Positions 27,231 to 39,197 of a stretch of 64,000 nucleotides of DNA are shown here, in pieces (the first letter of the stretch is position 1; every line of letters starts with the position of its first letter). The stretch spans positions 1 through 64,000 of the forward strand of contig NZ_JAGDEL010000003.1 of the NCBI RefSeq assembly GCF_017497975.1, read 5' to 3'. A model generated the notes under the pieces. That model saw only the letters and a program-made list of their open reading frames with translations, was not told the origin of the DNA and made no database searches. Source of the DNA: Metabacillus bambusae. GTDB taxonomy: Bacteria > Bacillota > Bacilli > Bacillales > Bacillaceae. Made by a program: the position numbers and the translations under genes.

Positions 27231-30035
27231 TTAAATGCTGTGAATTAAAATAAAATCAATTGCGTCGGTATCCTTTAGAATGTTTTCGAGGTAGTCATCC
27301 ATTTCTTTCCCCGCCTCGATAACTGACTTGGCATCCCGAATGCCTCCATACACAACGGAACTCTTGTAGGATGCCCCATTATCAATCACATCTTTTAATA
27401 GATCATAGGCCTCTTTCTCTTCTGGGGATATAGTTTTATTTCGGATGGCATCTTCAAATTTATCCATGTATCTTTCGCTGTTGGTTGTCAGCCATTCCCT
27501 CGATAAATAGAGCCGGTACTGCCCGCTGACCTTTGAGGCAAGACGCACGCCTCGTTTTTTGCCATCATTTAACTTCCCGTTTTTCGAGTAGGAGCCTTTG
27601 GCTTCAATAATGAATAGCTCGCCGGATGGAGTTTTCATGATGATATCTGGACCCGTACGTGCCTTCACCCTTGGGTCTTTATCCCGTTGGGCATATAAAA
27701 GTTTGTACCCCAGCAATTCGTAGTACCAAATGGCCGATTCGGTACCAAACGCTTCCGCTCTTTTTCTGGCGGTCAGATTGGTTCCCCAGTGATCGCGAAT
27801 CTTCCGGTCAATGATTGCTTTTTGCGCCGCATCAAGTGTTTCGTCACCAAATTTGGCTGCTGTTAGCTTCGCTATTCGTTTAAGATCGTTCCCATTCTTC
27901 CCTAGCTGGGCAATCATATTATCAGAAGCGCCCATATCTCTTAATGATTTAGAGGCTCCGCCTGTTATGGCATCAAGGATAGCTGAGAATAATTTTGGCT
28001 GATCAGCAAAGTTTTTAAGAATCATCTCATAGGTCCCAGCGATGATGTTTTTAGGTACCCGTTTAACGAAACTCACGACTTTTTCAACGGTCTTTGCAAT
28101 ATCACCGACAGCCGGAATAAATCCAAAGAGAGCGAACAATCCGGCACCGACATCTGCTTGAGTGAATTCAGCTGCAGCTTCAACGATATCCCCATACCCA
28201 AGGTACCCGGCAACCAATTGTCCAAGCAGGAAGCCAACAGAGTCATAAGTTTCCTCATCCATCCAGCCCCAATCGACCAGAGTTGCAGCAAATTCGTTCA
28301 CCGAAGCACCTGCCAGCAGTTCCTGAATGTAATCAGTCCATTCCTTATCATAGATATCTGGGTCACTTTCGTTATTAAACTCTTCAAGATCCGTAAATGA
28401 ATCTCCGTCGGCATTTTCTTCAAATGGATTGAATCCCATATCCAGTTCATTTCCATCATCAAGGCCATCCATATCCGAATCATGGTAGTATACCAGTGTT
28501 CCATAGGACTGTTCCTCTTCATCAGTCAATCCATCGCCATCCGAATCATCGACTTCCGGATCATTGGTAATGGTGTAGGATAAACCTGCTGCACTTGCCT
28601 TTATGCTGTTAGTTTCTTTTTGCTGAGCCTTTTCCCACTCCGGTGTATAGATCAACATAAAGACGGAAAATTGGGTCGTTTCTCCGATGATATATCCCTT
28701 TTCAGCGTCCACTTTTTGTTTTTCAAGTGGGGTGAATGTATGCGTTTCTTTATCATAAGTATACATCTTCACACTTTCAAAGTCGCCATTCGGGATGTCA
28801 CTTTTTTCAATCGGGATCTTAACCGTTGCGTGTTCAAATTCCCGATTTACAGAAATATCAACAAACTCTGAAACAGCTCCAGGAACATCTTGGAAAATTA
28901 CTTGATCTGAAACATTGATCAATTTAACAGCTCGTGATAGATCTCCTATTCCGTTGATTTCAAGGACTGCTCCTGATTCTTTTTCGGTAAAGGTTTGGGC
29001 AAAGCTTTCAAGCCCATCATATAGTCGGTCATGGTCTGAATCTTTTTTATGAGGATCACTTCCAGCATGATATTCACCAGCATCGTCCAAGCCGTCATGA
29101 TCGGTATCCTTCAATAATGGGGAGGTACCGAATTCCACTAATTCAAAATGATCATCCAAACCGTCTGCATCACTATCCTTTAAGACCGGATTAGTGCCCG
29201 CTTTTTGTTCCTGAAAATTATTTAGGCTGTCTTGATCGGTATCCTCTTCCCCATCAGGCTTCCCATCATTATTTGTATCTTTCTTAAGAGGAGAGGTATA
29301 TTGCTGTAAAATTTCAAATCCATCCAGCAATCCGTCTTGATCGGTATCCTTTTCCTGCAGGTTTGTTCCTAGCTTTTTTTCTACCTCATCCAGCAAATCG
29401 TCTCCATCCGAGTCAAGAATTCGCTTTGCTTTTTCTTTCAGCTCTTGAGCGCTTGTCCATGCTTTTTTGTAAAAATGAATCGATTGTTCTCTGTTGTTTT
29501 TAGTTTCAAAATCTACGCCTTTTTCATAATCCTTATGGGCTTTCTCTAACTGTTTTTGATCTTTTTTATCGAACATTTCTGTATTGCTTTCAAGTAATGT
29601 TAGAAGCTTATCTGTAACAATTCTGTTTGCTGAAATAACTTTGTCGATGACTGAGTCTATTTTATCTGAAGGAGTCTGAGGGTGATTTTCAAGGATGTTC
29701 AGTGAGTTCAAGCTGTGGTCAAAAAACGCTGTGGACTTTATCGCATTGTTTGTTTCAAAATTGCCGTCAACAGCAGCTTGTAATTCAAAAAGCGCGTATT
29801 CTACTCGTTTATGATTTTTGGGAACTTCCTGAGGATCCGGAAATGCTTCAATTTGTTTCATTGCCTCGTTGATTAACTGTTTCGCATTTTGATCCGACAA
29901 TTGTGATGTCTCTTCCGTCTCCACCTTCGCAGAGCTGCTCTTATCATTCGCTTTTCCCAGGACGATTCCTGGAGATACGGCAGAAAAAACCAACACAACC
30001 CCCAGTAATAAATGGATAAATACTTTAAATTTCAC
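27231..30035 (-). CDS. Secreted polymorphic toxin with C-terminal PD-(D/E)XK nuclease
   Basis: 934 aa. Residues 1-27 are a signal peptide. About 40-205 are helical. At about 208-345 and 497-560 there are eight or more DxDxDGL repeats of the calcium-binding thrombospondin type 3 kind. About 600-660 is a hydrophobic pre-toxin segment with FIPAVGDIAK. The C-terminal about 140 residues hold GPDIIMKTPSGELFIIEAK: Asp797, Glu811 and Lys813 fit the PD-(D/E)XK metal site. It should be exported and cut nucleic acid in rivals. ATG start; the gene after it is the likely immunity gene. Confidence 0.8.
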   Translation of the reverse strand: MKFKVFIHLLLGVVLVFSAVSPGIVLGKANDKSSSAKVETEETSQLSDQNAKQLINEAMKQIEAFPDPQEVPKNHKRVEYALFELQAAVDGNFETNNAIKSTAFFDHSLNSLNILENHPQTPSDKIDSVIDKVISANRIVTDKLLTLLESNTEMFDKKDQKQLEKAHKDYEKGVDFETKNNREQSIHFYKKAWTSAQELKEKAKRILDSDGDDLLDEVEKKLGTNLQEKDTDQDGLLDGFEILQQYTSPLKKDTNNDGKPDGEEDTDQDSLNNFQEQKAGTNPVLKDSDADGLDDHFELVEFGTSPLLKDTDHDGLDDAGEYHAGSDPHKKDSDHDRLYDGLESFAQTFTEKESGAVLEINGIGDLSRAVKLINVSDQVIFQDVPGAVSEFVDISVNREFEHATVKIPIEKSDIPNGDFESVKMYTYDKETHTFTPLEKQKVDAEKGYIIGETTQFSVFMLIYTPEWEKAQQKETNSIKASAAGLSYTITNDPEVDDSDGDGLTDEEEQSYGTLVYYHDSDMDGLDDGNELDMGFNPFEENADGDSFTDLEEFNNESDPDIYDKEWTDYIQELLAGASVNEFAATLVDWGWMDEETYDSVGFLLGQLVAGYLGYGDIVEAAAEFTQADVGAGLFALFGFIPAVGDIAKTVEKVVSFVKRVPKNIIAGTYEMILKNFADQPKLFSAILDAITGGASKSLRDMGASDNMIAQLGKNGNDLKRIAKLTAAKFGDETLDAAQKAIIDRKIRDHWGTNLTARKRAEAFGTESAIWYYELLGYKLLYAQRDKDPRVKARTGPDIIMKTPSGELFIIEAKGSYSKNGKLNDGKKRGVRLASKVSGQYRLYLSREWLTTNSERYMDKFEDAIRNKTISPEEKEAYDLLKDVIDNGASYKSSVVYGGIRDAKSVIEAGKEMDDYLENILKDTDAIDFILIHSI

Positions 30036-30764
30036 TGTAAAATTTACACCTCTCTTTTGTTTTTATTTTGGAAATTCCATACTACAAATATCATCATACT
30101 ACTTAAATCTTTTATTAACATAGGAAATTATGATTCTTTTTTGTTTATTATTCCTGTGATTTTTGACTTGTAAGGTAAGGGAATTCAACAGGGATTACAC
30201 GTTTAATCAGGAAAATAGATTTAGGGCATATGATAAAAACAAATAGTCTTATTTTGCTGGTTTTTAATCACCACTAGCTATTTCCTCATATTGGTAATTA
30301 TATTGATTACTAGTATGCAGAGGGCTGACTATTCGAAGCAACTATCAAGAAGAGGCTGATATAAAACGATTTGCAAGGGGATTACATTGTTTATAAAAAC
30401 AAAACCTTGAAAAATTAAATAGTTCCACTTCCTCAGTATGGATCACTGACGAAACCGTAAAATCTATGTATCAGTTAAATAAAGAAAAGGCACCCAAAAG
30501 GATGTCCTACCTAGTTCCTATATTTTTACTTATCATTATGATGTAAGAGGAAATACGATAGAAAGTAATGATAAATCCACCATTTTTTCATATCATGTAA
30601 AGCAATATTATGCAGCTTTTAGATTTCATTTTCCTTTAAAACATGATAAATTTCATCAAGAGTTTTCCCTTTATTAGTAAAGTGATGAAAAGCATAGTTA
30701 TTGGAGATATAATCAAAATTCACAAAAAGCCCCGACTAATAATAATTAAAAAATAAAATAAGCT
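30036..30764. other. Long gap with coding relics
   Basis: Two open runs look like decayed genes. The plus strand 30421-30546 reads SSTSSVWITDETVKSMYQLN and ends after PIFLLIIMM. The minus strand about 30620-30725 reads VNFDYISNNYAFHHF and NKGKTLDEIYHVLKENEI. Neither has a convincing start or a family I recognise. Confidence 0.4.
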
Positions 30765-30794
30765 AAAAGGAGGACCATTTGGGCTCCTCCTTTT
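30765..30794. terminator. Bidirectional hairpin
   Basis: AAAAGGAGGACC pairs with GGCTCCTCCTTTT around ATTTG (one bulge), with A and T runs on both sides. Confidence 0.7.
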
Positions 30795-30852
30795 ACTATA
30801 GTTATAGTTTTATTTATGAAGCTAAGTTATGACACCTTTCAACACCTTGATA

Positions 30853-30915
30853 GTTAAACAAGAATAGGCGTTAACTCTTCTTGGATCAACCCACTCCGGT
30901 TAGCTGAAAAGGATA
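30853..30915 (+). repeat. Array repeat copy (variant form), solo
   Basis: A near copy of 25351-25410 (GATCAACCCACTCCGGTTAG). It is followed by a gene tail relic rather than a whole gene. Confidence 0.6.
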
Positions 30916-30927
30916 ATGAATATATCA

Positions 30928-30957
30928 TTAAGATGTAACACTTTTAGAGAATAACAT
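30928..30957 (-). pseudogene. Solo 3' tail of a lost GNAT gene
   Basis: The minus strand reads MLFSKSVTS and stop, matching the last codons (ILFSKSITTY and stop) of the GNAT at 25423. Only the tail and its adjoining repeat remain. It looks like the scar of a deleted paralogous unit. Confidence 0.6.
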
Positions 30958-31111
30958 AACTATCCAATTTTATCTTATTCTCTTTTTTTACTGTCTACCT
31001 GTAGGGGATAATCCTACATTAGCGACTCCCTCTTAAACCCTTGAAACCTTTAGTTTAAGTATCAATACTTCACAATCTACTTCTATAACCCAACAAAAAA
31101 TTATTAATAAA

Positions 31112-31564
31112 TCAGTAATCTCTCTTGTTTCCCTTTTTTACAAAGTCCCAATCTACCTCTATATTTTTTCTAACCCGTTGAAGAAGCTGAAAAATAGTTT
31201 CTGTTTCTTCGGGGGATAATCCAGATAGTGCAACCTTATTGGAATATTCCCCCTCTCTCTTTAAAAAGGGATAAACATTCTTAGCTTTATCAGTTGGAAA
31301 TAGTTTTTTTATTTTTTTATTAATCTCATCGTCTCTCTTTTCAATAAATCCTTGTATTTCAAGTTTTTGTATTGCCCGAGCTGCTGTTGTCCGGTCTACT
31401 TTTATCATTTCTGCTAACTTTTCTTGAATAATTCCTGGATTTTCACATATTCGAACTAGGTACAAATACTGTCCTTTTGTTAAGTTATATTCTTTAAATT
31501 CTATATTACTTATAGAATCTAATGCCCTAGCTATCATTCCAATTTCATGAAGAATTTCCTTCAT
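31112..31564 (-). CDS. MarR family transcriptional regulator
   Basis: A 150-aa winged-helix regulator. NPGIIQEKLAEMIKVDRTTAARAIQKLEIQGFIEKR is the DNA-binding region (about 55-95). It is divergent from a GNAT-YczE gene pair, with a perfect 10-bp inverted repeat between them. It probably represses itself and that pair in response to a small ligand. Confidence 0.88.
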   Translation of the reverse strand: MKEILHEIGMIARALDSISNIEFKEYNLTKGQYLYLVRICENPGIIQEKLAEMIKVDRTTAARAIQKLEIQGFIEKRDDEINKKIKKLFPTDKAKNVYPFLKREGEYSNKVALSGLSPEETETIFQLLQRVRKNIEVDWDFVKKGNKRDY

Positions 31565-31576
31565 AAAAAACCTCCG

Positions 31577-31602
31577 AATTTTGTTGCATTTACAACAAAA
31601 TT
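31577..31602. promoter_or_regulatory. Probable MarR operator
   Basis: AATTTTGTTG and CAACAAAATT form a perfect inverted repeat with a 6-bp spacer, 13 nt before the regulator start. Size and spacing fit MarR dimers. Confidence 0.75.
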
Positions 31603-31683
31603 ATTTTCATATATACTTTTCTGTGATGATTAATTTAATTATGACTTGTTTAAATAAATAAATCCAGAAAGGGAAGAAGATAA

Positions 31684-32124
31684 TTGGAAGTAAAAAAAAT
31701 AACTAAGGATAATGACCTGAAAAAAGCATTTTATATTAGAAAAGAAGTATTTGTTGGGGAACAAGGCGTACAACTAGAAGATGAATTTGATGAATATGAC
31801 ACACTGGATGGACAATGTGAACATATATTAGTTTATTACAATGAACAACCAGTCGGAACGGGAAGGATAAGAGTTCTAGATGGCTTTGGTAATCTAGAGA
31901 GAATTTGTATCTTAGAACCTTTCCGTAAATTTGGTCTTGGAAAAATAATTATTAGTGCGTTAGAAGAAATTGCGGAAGAAAAGGGAGTGCTCCAGGTTAA
32001 ATTACACGGACAAACGCAGGCAGAAGGTTTTTATAAGAAACTTGGTTATCGGACTTCATCTAATATATTTATGGAAGATGGAATCCCACACATTTTAATG
32101 CTAAAAGAATTTACTACAAAATAA
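31684..32124 (+). CDS. GNAT family N-acetyltransferase (YjcF-like)
   Basis: 146 aa. FYIRKEVFVGEQGVQLEDEFDEYD at the N-terminus and LEPFRKFGLGKIIISALEEIA (acetyl-CoA loop) are typical of the YjcF/ElaA group. The start is TTG after GGGAAGAAG. Its stop overlaps the start of the next gene (TAATG), so the two are coupled. Confidence 0.85.
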   Translation: MEVKKITKDNDLKKAFYIRKEVFVGEQGVQLEDEFDEYDTLDGQCEHILVYYNEQPVGTGRIRVLDGFGNLERICILEPFRKFGLGKIIISALEEIAEEKGVLQVKLHGQTQAEGFYKKLGYRTSSNIFMEDGIPHILMLKEFTTK

Positions 32125-32777
32125 TGATGAATAGGTCGAGTAAAGCGAAATATGCTCTTTATGTATTAGGAATTTTAATATTAACCCTTGGTATTTCTTT
32201 CACTATACAATCAGAGCTTGGAACATCACCTTTTGATGCACTTTTGGTCGGTCTATCCATAAACGTAGGTCTTACTGTGGGAAGTTGGGAAATAATCATT
32301 GCATTAATACTAATATGTTGTAATTCATTATTAAAAAGACAAAGACCTGAAGTTTTAGGATTGTTAACTGCATTTATAACGGGTATTTGTATTGATATGT
32401 GGCTTTTTTTATTACACAATTTGATAACACCTGAACTATGGTTCGGCAAACTTGTTTGTTTTGGAATCGGCTTAAATGTTATAGGTTTAGGAACTGCAAT
32501 TTATTTACACACAAATTTTGCACCGATTCCAATTGACCGTTTAACATTAATCATACAAGAATTAACAAGAACAAATATACTGTTTTCGAGAACATTCATT
32601 TACCTCGCATTCTTGATAATAGCAATGATATTTAATGGACCTATTGGCGTTGGAACTTTATTAACCGTTTGTTTAGGGGGGATAATACTTAATTTCTTTA
32701 TGACATTTACTAAACGCATACTAACAAACTCTAGTACATCACCTGATTATGATACTGATAAAAACCATTCAATATAG
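32124..32777 (+). CDS. YczE/YyaS-type membrane protein
   Basis: 217 aa with about five helices. LGISFTIQSELGTSPFDALLVG and HTNFAPIPIDRLTLII are marks of the YczE/YitT-like family of membrane proteins. Function unknown; B. subtilis YczE affects surfactin-related production. Translationally coupled to the GNAT gene; both probably answer to the divergent MarR protein. Confidence 0.8.
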   Translation: MMNRSSKAKYALYVLGILILTLGISFTIQSELGTSPFDALLVGLSINVGLTVGSWEIIIALILICCNSLLKRQRPEVLGLLTAFITGICIDMWLFLLHNLITPELWFGKLVCFGIGLNVIGLGTAIYLHTNFAPIPIDRLTLIIQELTRTNILFSRTFIYLAFLIIAMIFNGPIGVGTLLTVCLGGIILNFFMTFTKRILTNSSTSPDYDTDKNHSI

Positions 32778-32787
32778 AATGGTTTTT
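32761..32787 (+). terminator. Terminator overlapping the YczE stop codon
   Basis: AAAACCATTC and GAATGGTTTT pair around AATATA, followed by a T-rich tract. The stop codon is in the loop. Confidence 0.85.
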
Positions 32788-32792
32788 ATTTT

Positions 32793-32953
32793 TTCTTGTT
32801 CTACAAACCTGCTTCTTTAGTTTAACAAGAATAAAAATGAGCTACCTCAGTAACTTCCTTCTTCAACTCTACTGCCCTTTAGTTGAAGAACTTAAAAAGG
32901 TTGCCGCAGCAACCCAATATCATCTTCAACTCTTGCACCCGTTAATTGAACAA
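32793..32953 (+). repeat. Array repeat, composite of three palindromic cores
   Basis: Three cores in a row: CTGCTTCTTTAGTTTAACAAG, then CTGCCCTTTAGTTGAAGAA, then TTGCACCCGTTAATTGAAC, with a GGTTGCCGCAGCAACC hairpin between the last two. This is the first dense cluster of the family. A 65-codon open frame here is only the repeat. Confidence 0.8.
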
Positions 32954-33089
32954 AAAATCTTAACACATAATAATGATTATTCTATAACAAAAGATAAGAC
33001 TTTCAATATAACATCTTGTCATACTGTAAGGTGAGAAATTAGTGGGTTATATTTTAAAGTTTATATAGGTGGAACAATATTGGTATCAA

Positions 33090-33115
33090 ACCGCTCTGGT
33101 AACCACTGGAGCGGT
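33090..33115 (-). terminator. Hairpin after the rifamycin phosphotransferase gene
   Basis: ACCGCTC and GAGCGGT pair, with an inner TGG/CCA pairing. It lies 32 nt after the stop on the minus strand. The U-tract is weak. Confidence 0.55.
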
Positions 33116-33146
33116 GCTACTAATTAATTCTGGACGTATTCAGCAA

Positions 33147-36040
<2,894 letters not shown>

Positions 36041-36131
36041 TTAAACTAACCTGCATCTGTTAGCTGAATAAGAAAAGCCGCCAAGAATGGCAGCTAATTG
36101 TTCAGCTCAAGCACCCGTTTGTTAAACAAGG
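36041..36131 (+). repeat. Array repeat copy, complete
   Basis: Left core AACTAACCTGCATCTGTTAG, central hairpin AGCCGCC with GGCAGCT, right core GCACCCGTTTGTTAAACAAG. It ends 63 nt from the stop of the VOC gene. Confidence 0.85.
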
Positions 36132-36193
36132 AACGCGATACTCTTGTTATTCAAGCATCGCAACCTTAAATTTAATTAAAAGCAAATAAAATT

Positions 36194-36592
<399 letters not shown>

Positions 36593-36610
36593 TTAAAGCA
36601 AGTAATACGA

Positions 36611-36668
36611 CTTTCAATTCAGCAATCCTGCACCGTTAGGAAATAAAAAAAAGCTGCCAAAGCAGCAT
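36611..36668 (+). repeat. Array repeat copy, short
   Basis: CCTGCACCGTTAGGAAATAA followed by an AGCTGCC/GGCAGC-like hairpin; no right core. It lies 28 nt from the stop of the next gene. Confidence 0.7.
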
Positions 36669-36695
36669 TCCTATAGTAAACATCCGTACTACTTG

Positions 36696-37235
36696 TCAAT
36701 GTCTCAACGCATCATAAATCGAATAATCCACCTCACCTGAAATATTTGCCATACCATTTTCACACAACTCCATAGCCATCAAATTCTCCTCAGAAGGTGG
36801 AAGATTTTTCTTGGACGCATATATTCCGAATTCAGTTGACGTTCTAAATCCAAAGCGTTGATAGTAACGATAATCTCCTTCAACAATTATTCCCTTATAT
36901 CCCATTTTAGCAGCTAATTTAATACCTTCCTGTAACATATACTTACCAACACCCTGACGTTGATAAGTAATTGCTACTGAAACTGGTGATAGCATCAATA
37001 TCTCATTTTCATACTTATTACTAATTGGAAGTTTTGAAAGGATAAAGTGTCCTATAATTACACCTTCTTCCTCAACAACTAAATCAAGCTGGGGAATGTA
37101 ATATTGTTTTTCTCGGATCTCTTTTACTAAAGCTTTTTCAGCTACTCCGTCCGAATAAACGGTATTTTTGAATACCTCATATACAAAGTCTTCAATAAAA
37201 CTATATTCTTCTTTATCAATTAATCTTATTTTCAT
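36696..37235 (-). CDS. GNAT family N-acetyltransferase (YhbS-like)
   Basis: 179 aa. PVSVAITYQRQGVGKYMLQEGI is the acetyl-CoA loop and GDYRYYQRFGFR the conserved post-loop strand of the YhbS group. Substrate unknown. Confidence 0.85.
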   Translation of the reverse strand: MKIRLIDKEEYSFIEDFVYEVFKNTVYSDGVAEKALVKEIREKQYYIPQLDLVVEEEGVIIGHFILSKLPISNKYENEILMLSPVSVAITYQRQGVGKYMLQEGIKLAAKMGYKGIIVEGDYRYYQRFGFRTSTEFGIYASKKNLPPSEENLMAMELCENGMANISGEVDYSIYDALRH

Positions 37236-37377
37236 TATTACCCCTCCAATGTGCAGTTACAATTTTACTAAGTAAAAGAACTATTCTTGCTACAGAATCG
37301 CGCCCAATTGTTGAAGATGACAATATACTTTAAAACGTGTGAGTACATGACAGATATAAGTTTTAATCACCACCTAC

Positions 37378-37763
37378 TTATTTAGTCAGTAAAGGTTGAG
37401 TCATACATTTATTGTTAAAATAGTCAAATTCCTTATAAAAGTCATTGGCATCGAATGTGTCCAATGCAAATGTAGTATATGTTATTTCTCGATAATCAAA
37501 TATACATTCCATTAACCATTTTCCTAGCCCATTACCTCTGTATTTATCATCTATAACCACATCTAAAATCTATGAAAAAACAGCTTTATCTGTAACTGCT
37601 CTCGCAAACCCAATTTGTTTACCACTAAGGTATAACCCATACGAAAGAGAGTTGTTAATACTTTTTTCAATCGTTTCTATTATTCTATTGAAGCCCAATA
37701 TGTTGTAGAAAGTAACTTTTTGACAGCATCTAAATTTATAAGTTGGATATTGTCACTAACCAT
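37378..37763 (-). pseudogene. Broken GNAT acetyltransferase
   Basis: The minus strand starts MVSDNIQLINLDAVKKLLST, shifts frame after TYWAS, continues as ETIEKSINNSLSYGLYLSG and QIGFARAVTDKAVFS, meets an in-frame TAG, and then reads ILDVVIDDKYRGNGLGKWL to the end. One frameshift and one nonsense codon, so not functional. It lies next to the IS110-type insertion. Confidence 0.8.
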
Positions 37764-37859
37764 AAAATCATCTTTACACACTCCATTAATGCTCCCCTAA
37801 ATTTATACATAGCGATTACTTAATATTCTCCATATAGAGTGTTATTACCTGCTTGTTCC

Positions 37860-37930
37860 CAATCCTGCCCTTTATCAATAATAAATAAGCGAATCTTCTT
37901 ATTGAAGATTCGCGCTCTATTGTTGAAGAT
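37860..37930 (+). repeat. Array repeat copy
   Basis: CCTGCCCTTTATCAATAATA, then a perfect hairpin GCGAATCTTC-TTATT-GAAGATTCGC, then CTCTATTGTTGAAG. It directly abuts the copy interrupted by the IS element. Confidence 0.75.
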
Positions 37931-37931
37931 C

Positions 37932-37957
37932 GTTATTCAACTAACGCACCCGTTAGT
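37932..37957 (+). repeat. Array repeat copy, left part, interrupted by IS
   Basis: TATTCAACTAACGCACCCGTTAG ends where the IS110-type element begins. The continuation is at 39645. Confidence 0.85.
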
Positions 37958-38069
37958 CATAATGAACGAAACGGCTCCCATCGCTTAACGTAGGTTGCAC
38001 TTGGTCATAATGTTACTGCCCAAAATAAAAACCAAGTGTAGAGCTACACACGAAAAGGAGCCGAATATT

Positions 38070-39197
38070 ATGAAGGATGTACAAAAATTTGTTGGTTTAG
38101 ACGTATCTAAAGATAAAATTGCTGTTGCGATTGCTGATCCTGGTCGTGGTGAACCTAGATTTCATGGAACTATTCAAAATAAACCCGAAGACATTCGCAA
38201 ACTAATGAAAAAGTTAGGAAATCCTGACAACCTATTAGTATGTTATGAAGCAGGGTCTACTGGATATGGAATTTACCGATTACTTCTTTCAATGGATATT
38301 GAATGTATGGTTGTGGCACCCTCTCTTATCCCAAAGCGATCTGGCGATCGTGTAAAAACAGATAAGAGAGATTCTATTAGATTAGCTCAGCTACTTCGTG
38401 CTGGAGAGCTTACTTCTGTATGGGTTCCAGATGAAGATCATGAAGCATTAAGAGACTTAATTCGTGCACGTCATGATGCTCGTGAGGATTTACAAAGTTC
38501 TCGTCAGAGACTTATTCACTTCTTACTTCGCAATGAAATACGTCCTCCGCAAGGAGTACGAAATTGGTCTGTAAAACATCGTGAATGGTTAAAACGATTA
38601 ACATTTGAAAGAGCTTCTCATCGTATTGTTTTTCAAGAATATCTCCATGCAATTTATGAAGTTGAAGATCGTATGAAACGTATCGAATCACAGATTCATG
38701 AAGAAGCCCTTCAAAGTGAACATGCTCCCGTCATACAAGCACTTCAAACCTTAAGAGGAGTTGCTGAAATTACGGCAGTTACGTTAGTTGCGGAAATCGG
38801 ACAATTTTCAAGGTTTTCAAGTCCTAGACAATTAATGTCCTATGCTGGTCTTGTTCCGAAGGAATATTCAAGTGGGTCTAGCCGTTGGCAAGGTTCGATT
38901 ACTAAGACCGGAAACTCCCAAATTCGTCGTTCCATAGTAGAAGTTTGTTGGTCTTATCGTCACCGACCATCTCTTAAAGGTGAATTGCTTAAACGTCAAG
39001 AAAACCAAGATCCAGAGGCAAAACGAATTGCTTGGAAGGCTCAACACCGTCTTCATATGAAATATCATCGCATCTCTGCTAAAGGAAAAGGTGGAAAAGT
39101 AGCTGTTGTTGCTGTCGCTCGAGAATTACTTGGCTTTATTTGGGCTATAGCTTGTTCTATTGAGGATAAACTAGTAAATGATTCGAATGCTGCTTAA
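38070..39197 (+). CDS. IS110-family transposase (DEDD recombinase)
   Basis: 375 aa from the ATG at 38070 (AAGGAG nine nt upstream). The N-terminal DEDD RuvC-like domain starts FVGLDVSKDKIAVAIAD, with the second acidic cluster at CYEAGSTGYG and TDKRDSIRLAQLL. The C-terminal Tnp_20 domain reads LRGVAEITAVTLVAEIGQFSRF and GLVPKEYSSG; the catalytic Ser is expected in SSGSSRWQGSITKTGNS. It should be guided by a bridge RNA. Confidence 0.93.
   Translation: MKDVQKFVGLDVSKDKIAVAIADPGRGEPRFHGTIQNKPEDIRKLMKKLGNPDNLLVCYEAGSTGYGIYRLLLSMDIECMVVAPSLIPKRSGDRVKTDKRDSIRLAQLLRAGELTSVWVPDEDHEALRDLIRARHDAREDLQSSRQRLIHFLLRNEIRPPQGVRNWSVKHREWLKRLTFERASHRIVFQEYLHAIYEVEDRMKRIESQIHEEALQSEHAPVIQALQTLRGVAEITAVTLVAEIGQFSRFSSPRQLMSYAGLVPKEYSSGSSRWQGSITKTGNSQIRRSIVEVCWSYRHRPSLKGELLKRQENQDPEAKRIAWKAQHRLHMKYHRISAKGKGGKVAVVAVARELLGFIWAIACSIEDKLVNDSNAA

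Noticed and set aside
32837-33034. 65-codon plus-strand open frame in the repeat cluster
   Set aside because: It consists of array repeat sequence (PLVEELKKVAAATQ comes from the hairpin) and has no ribosome binding site.
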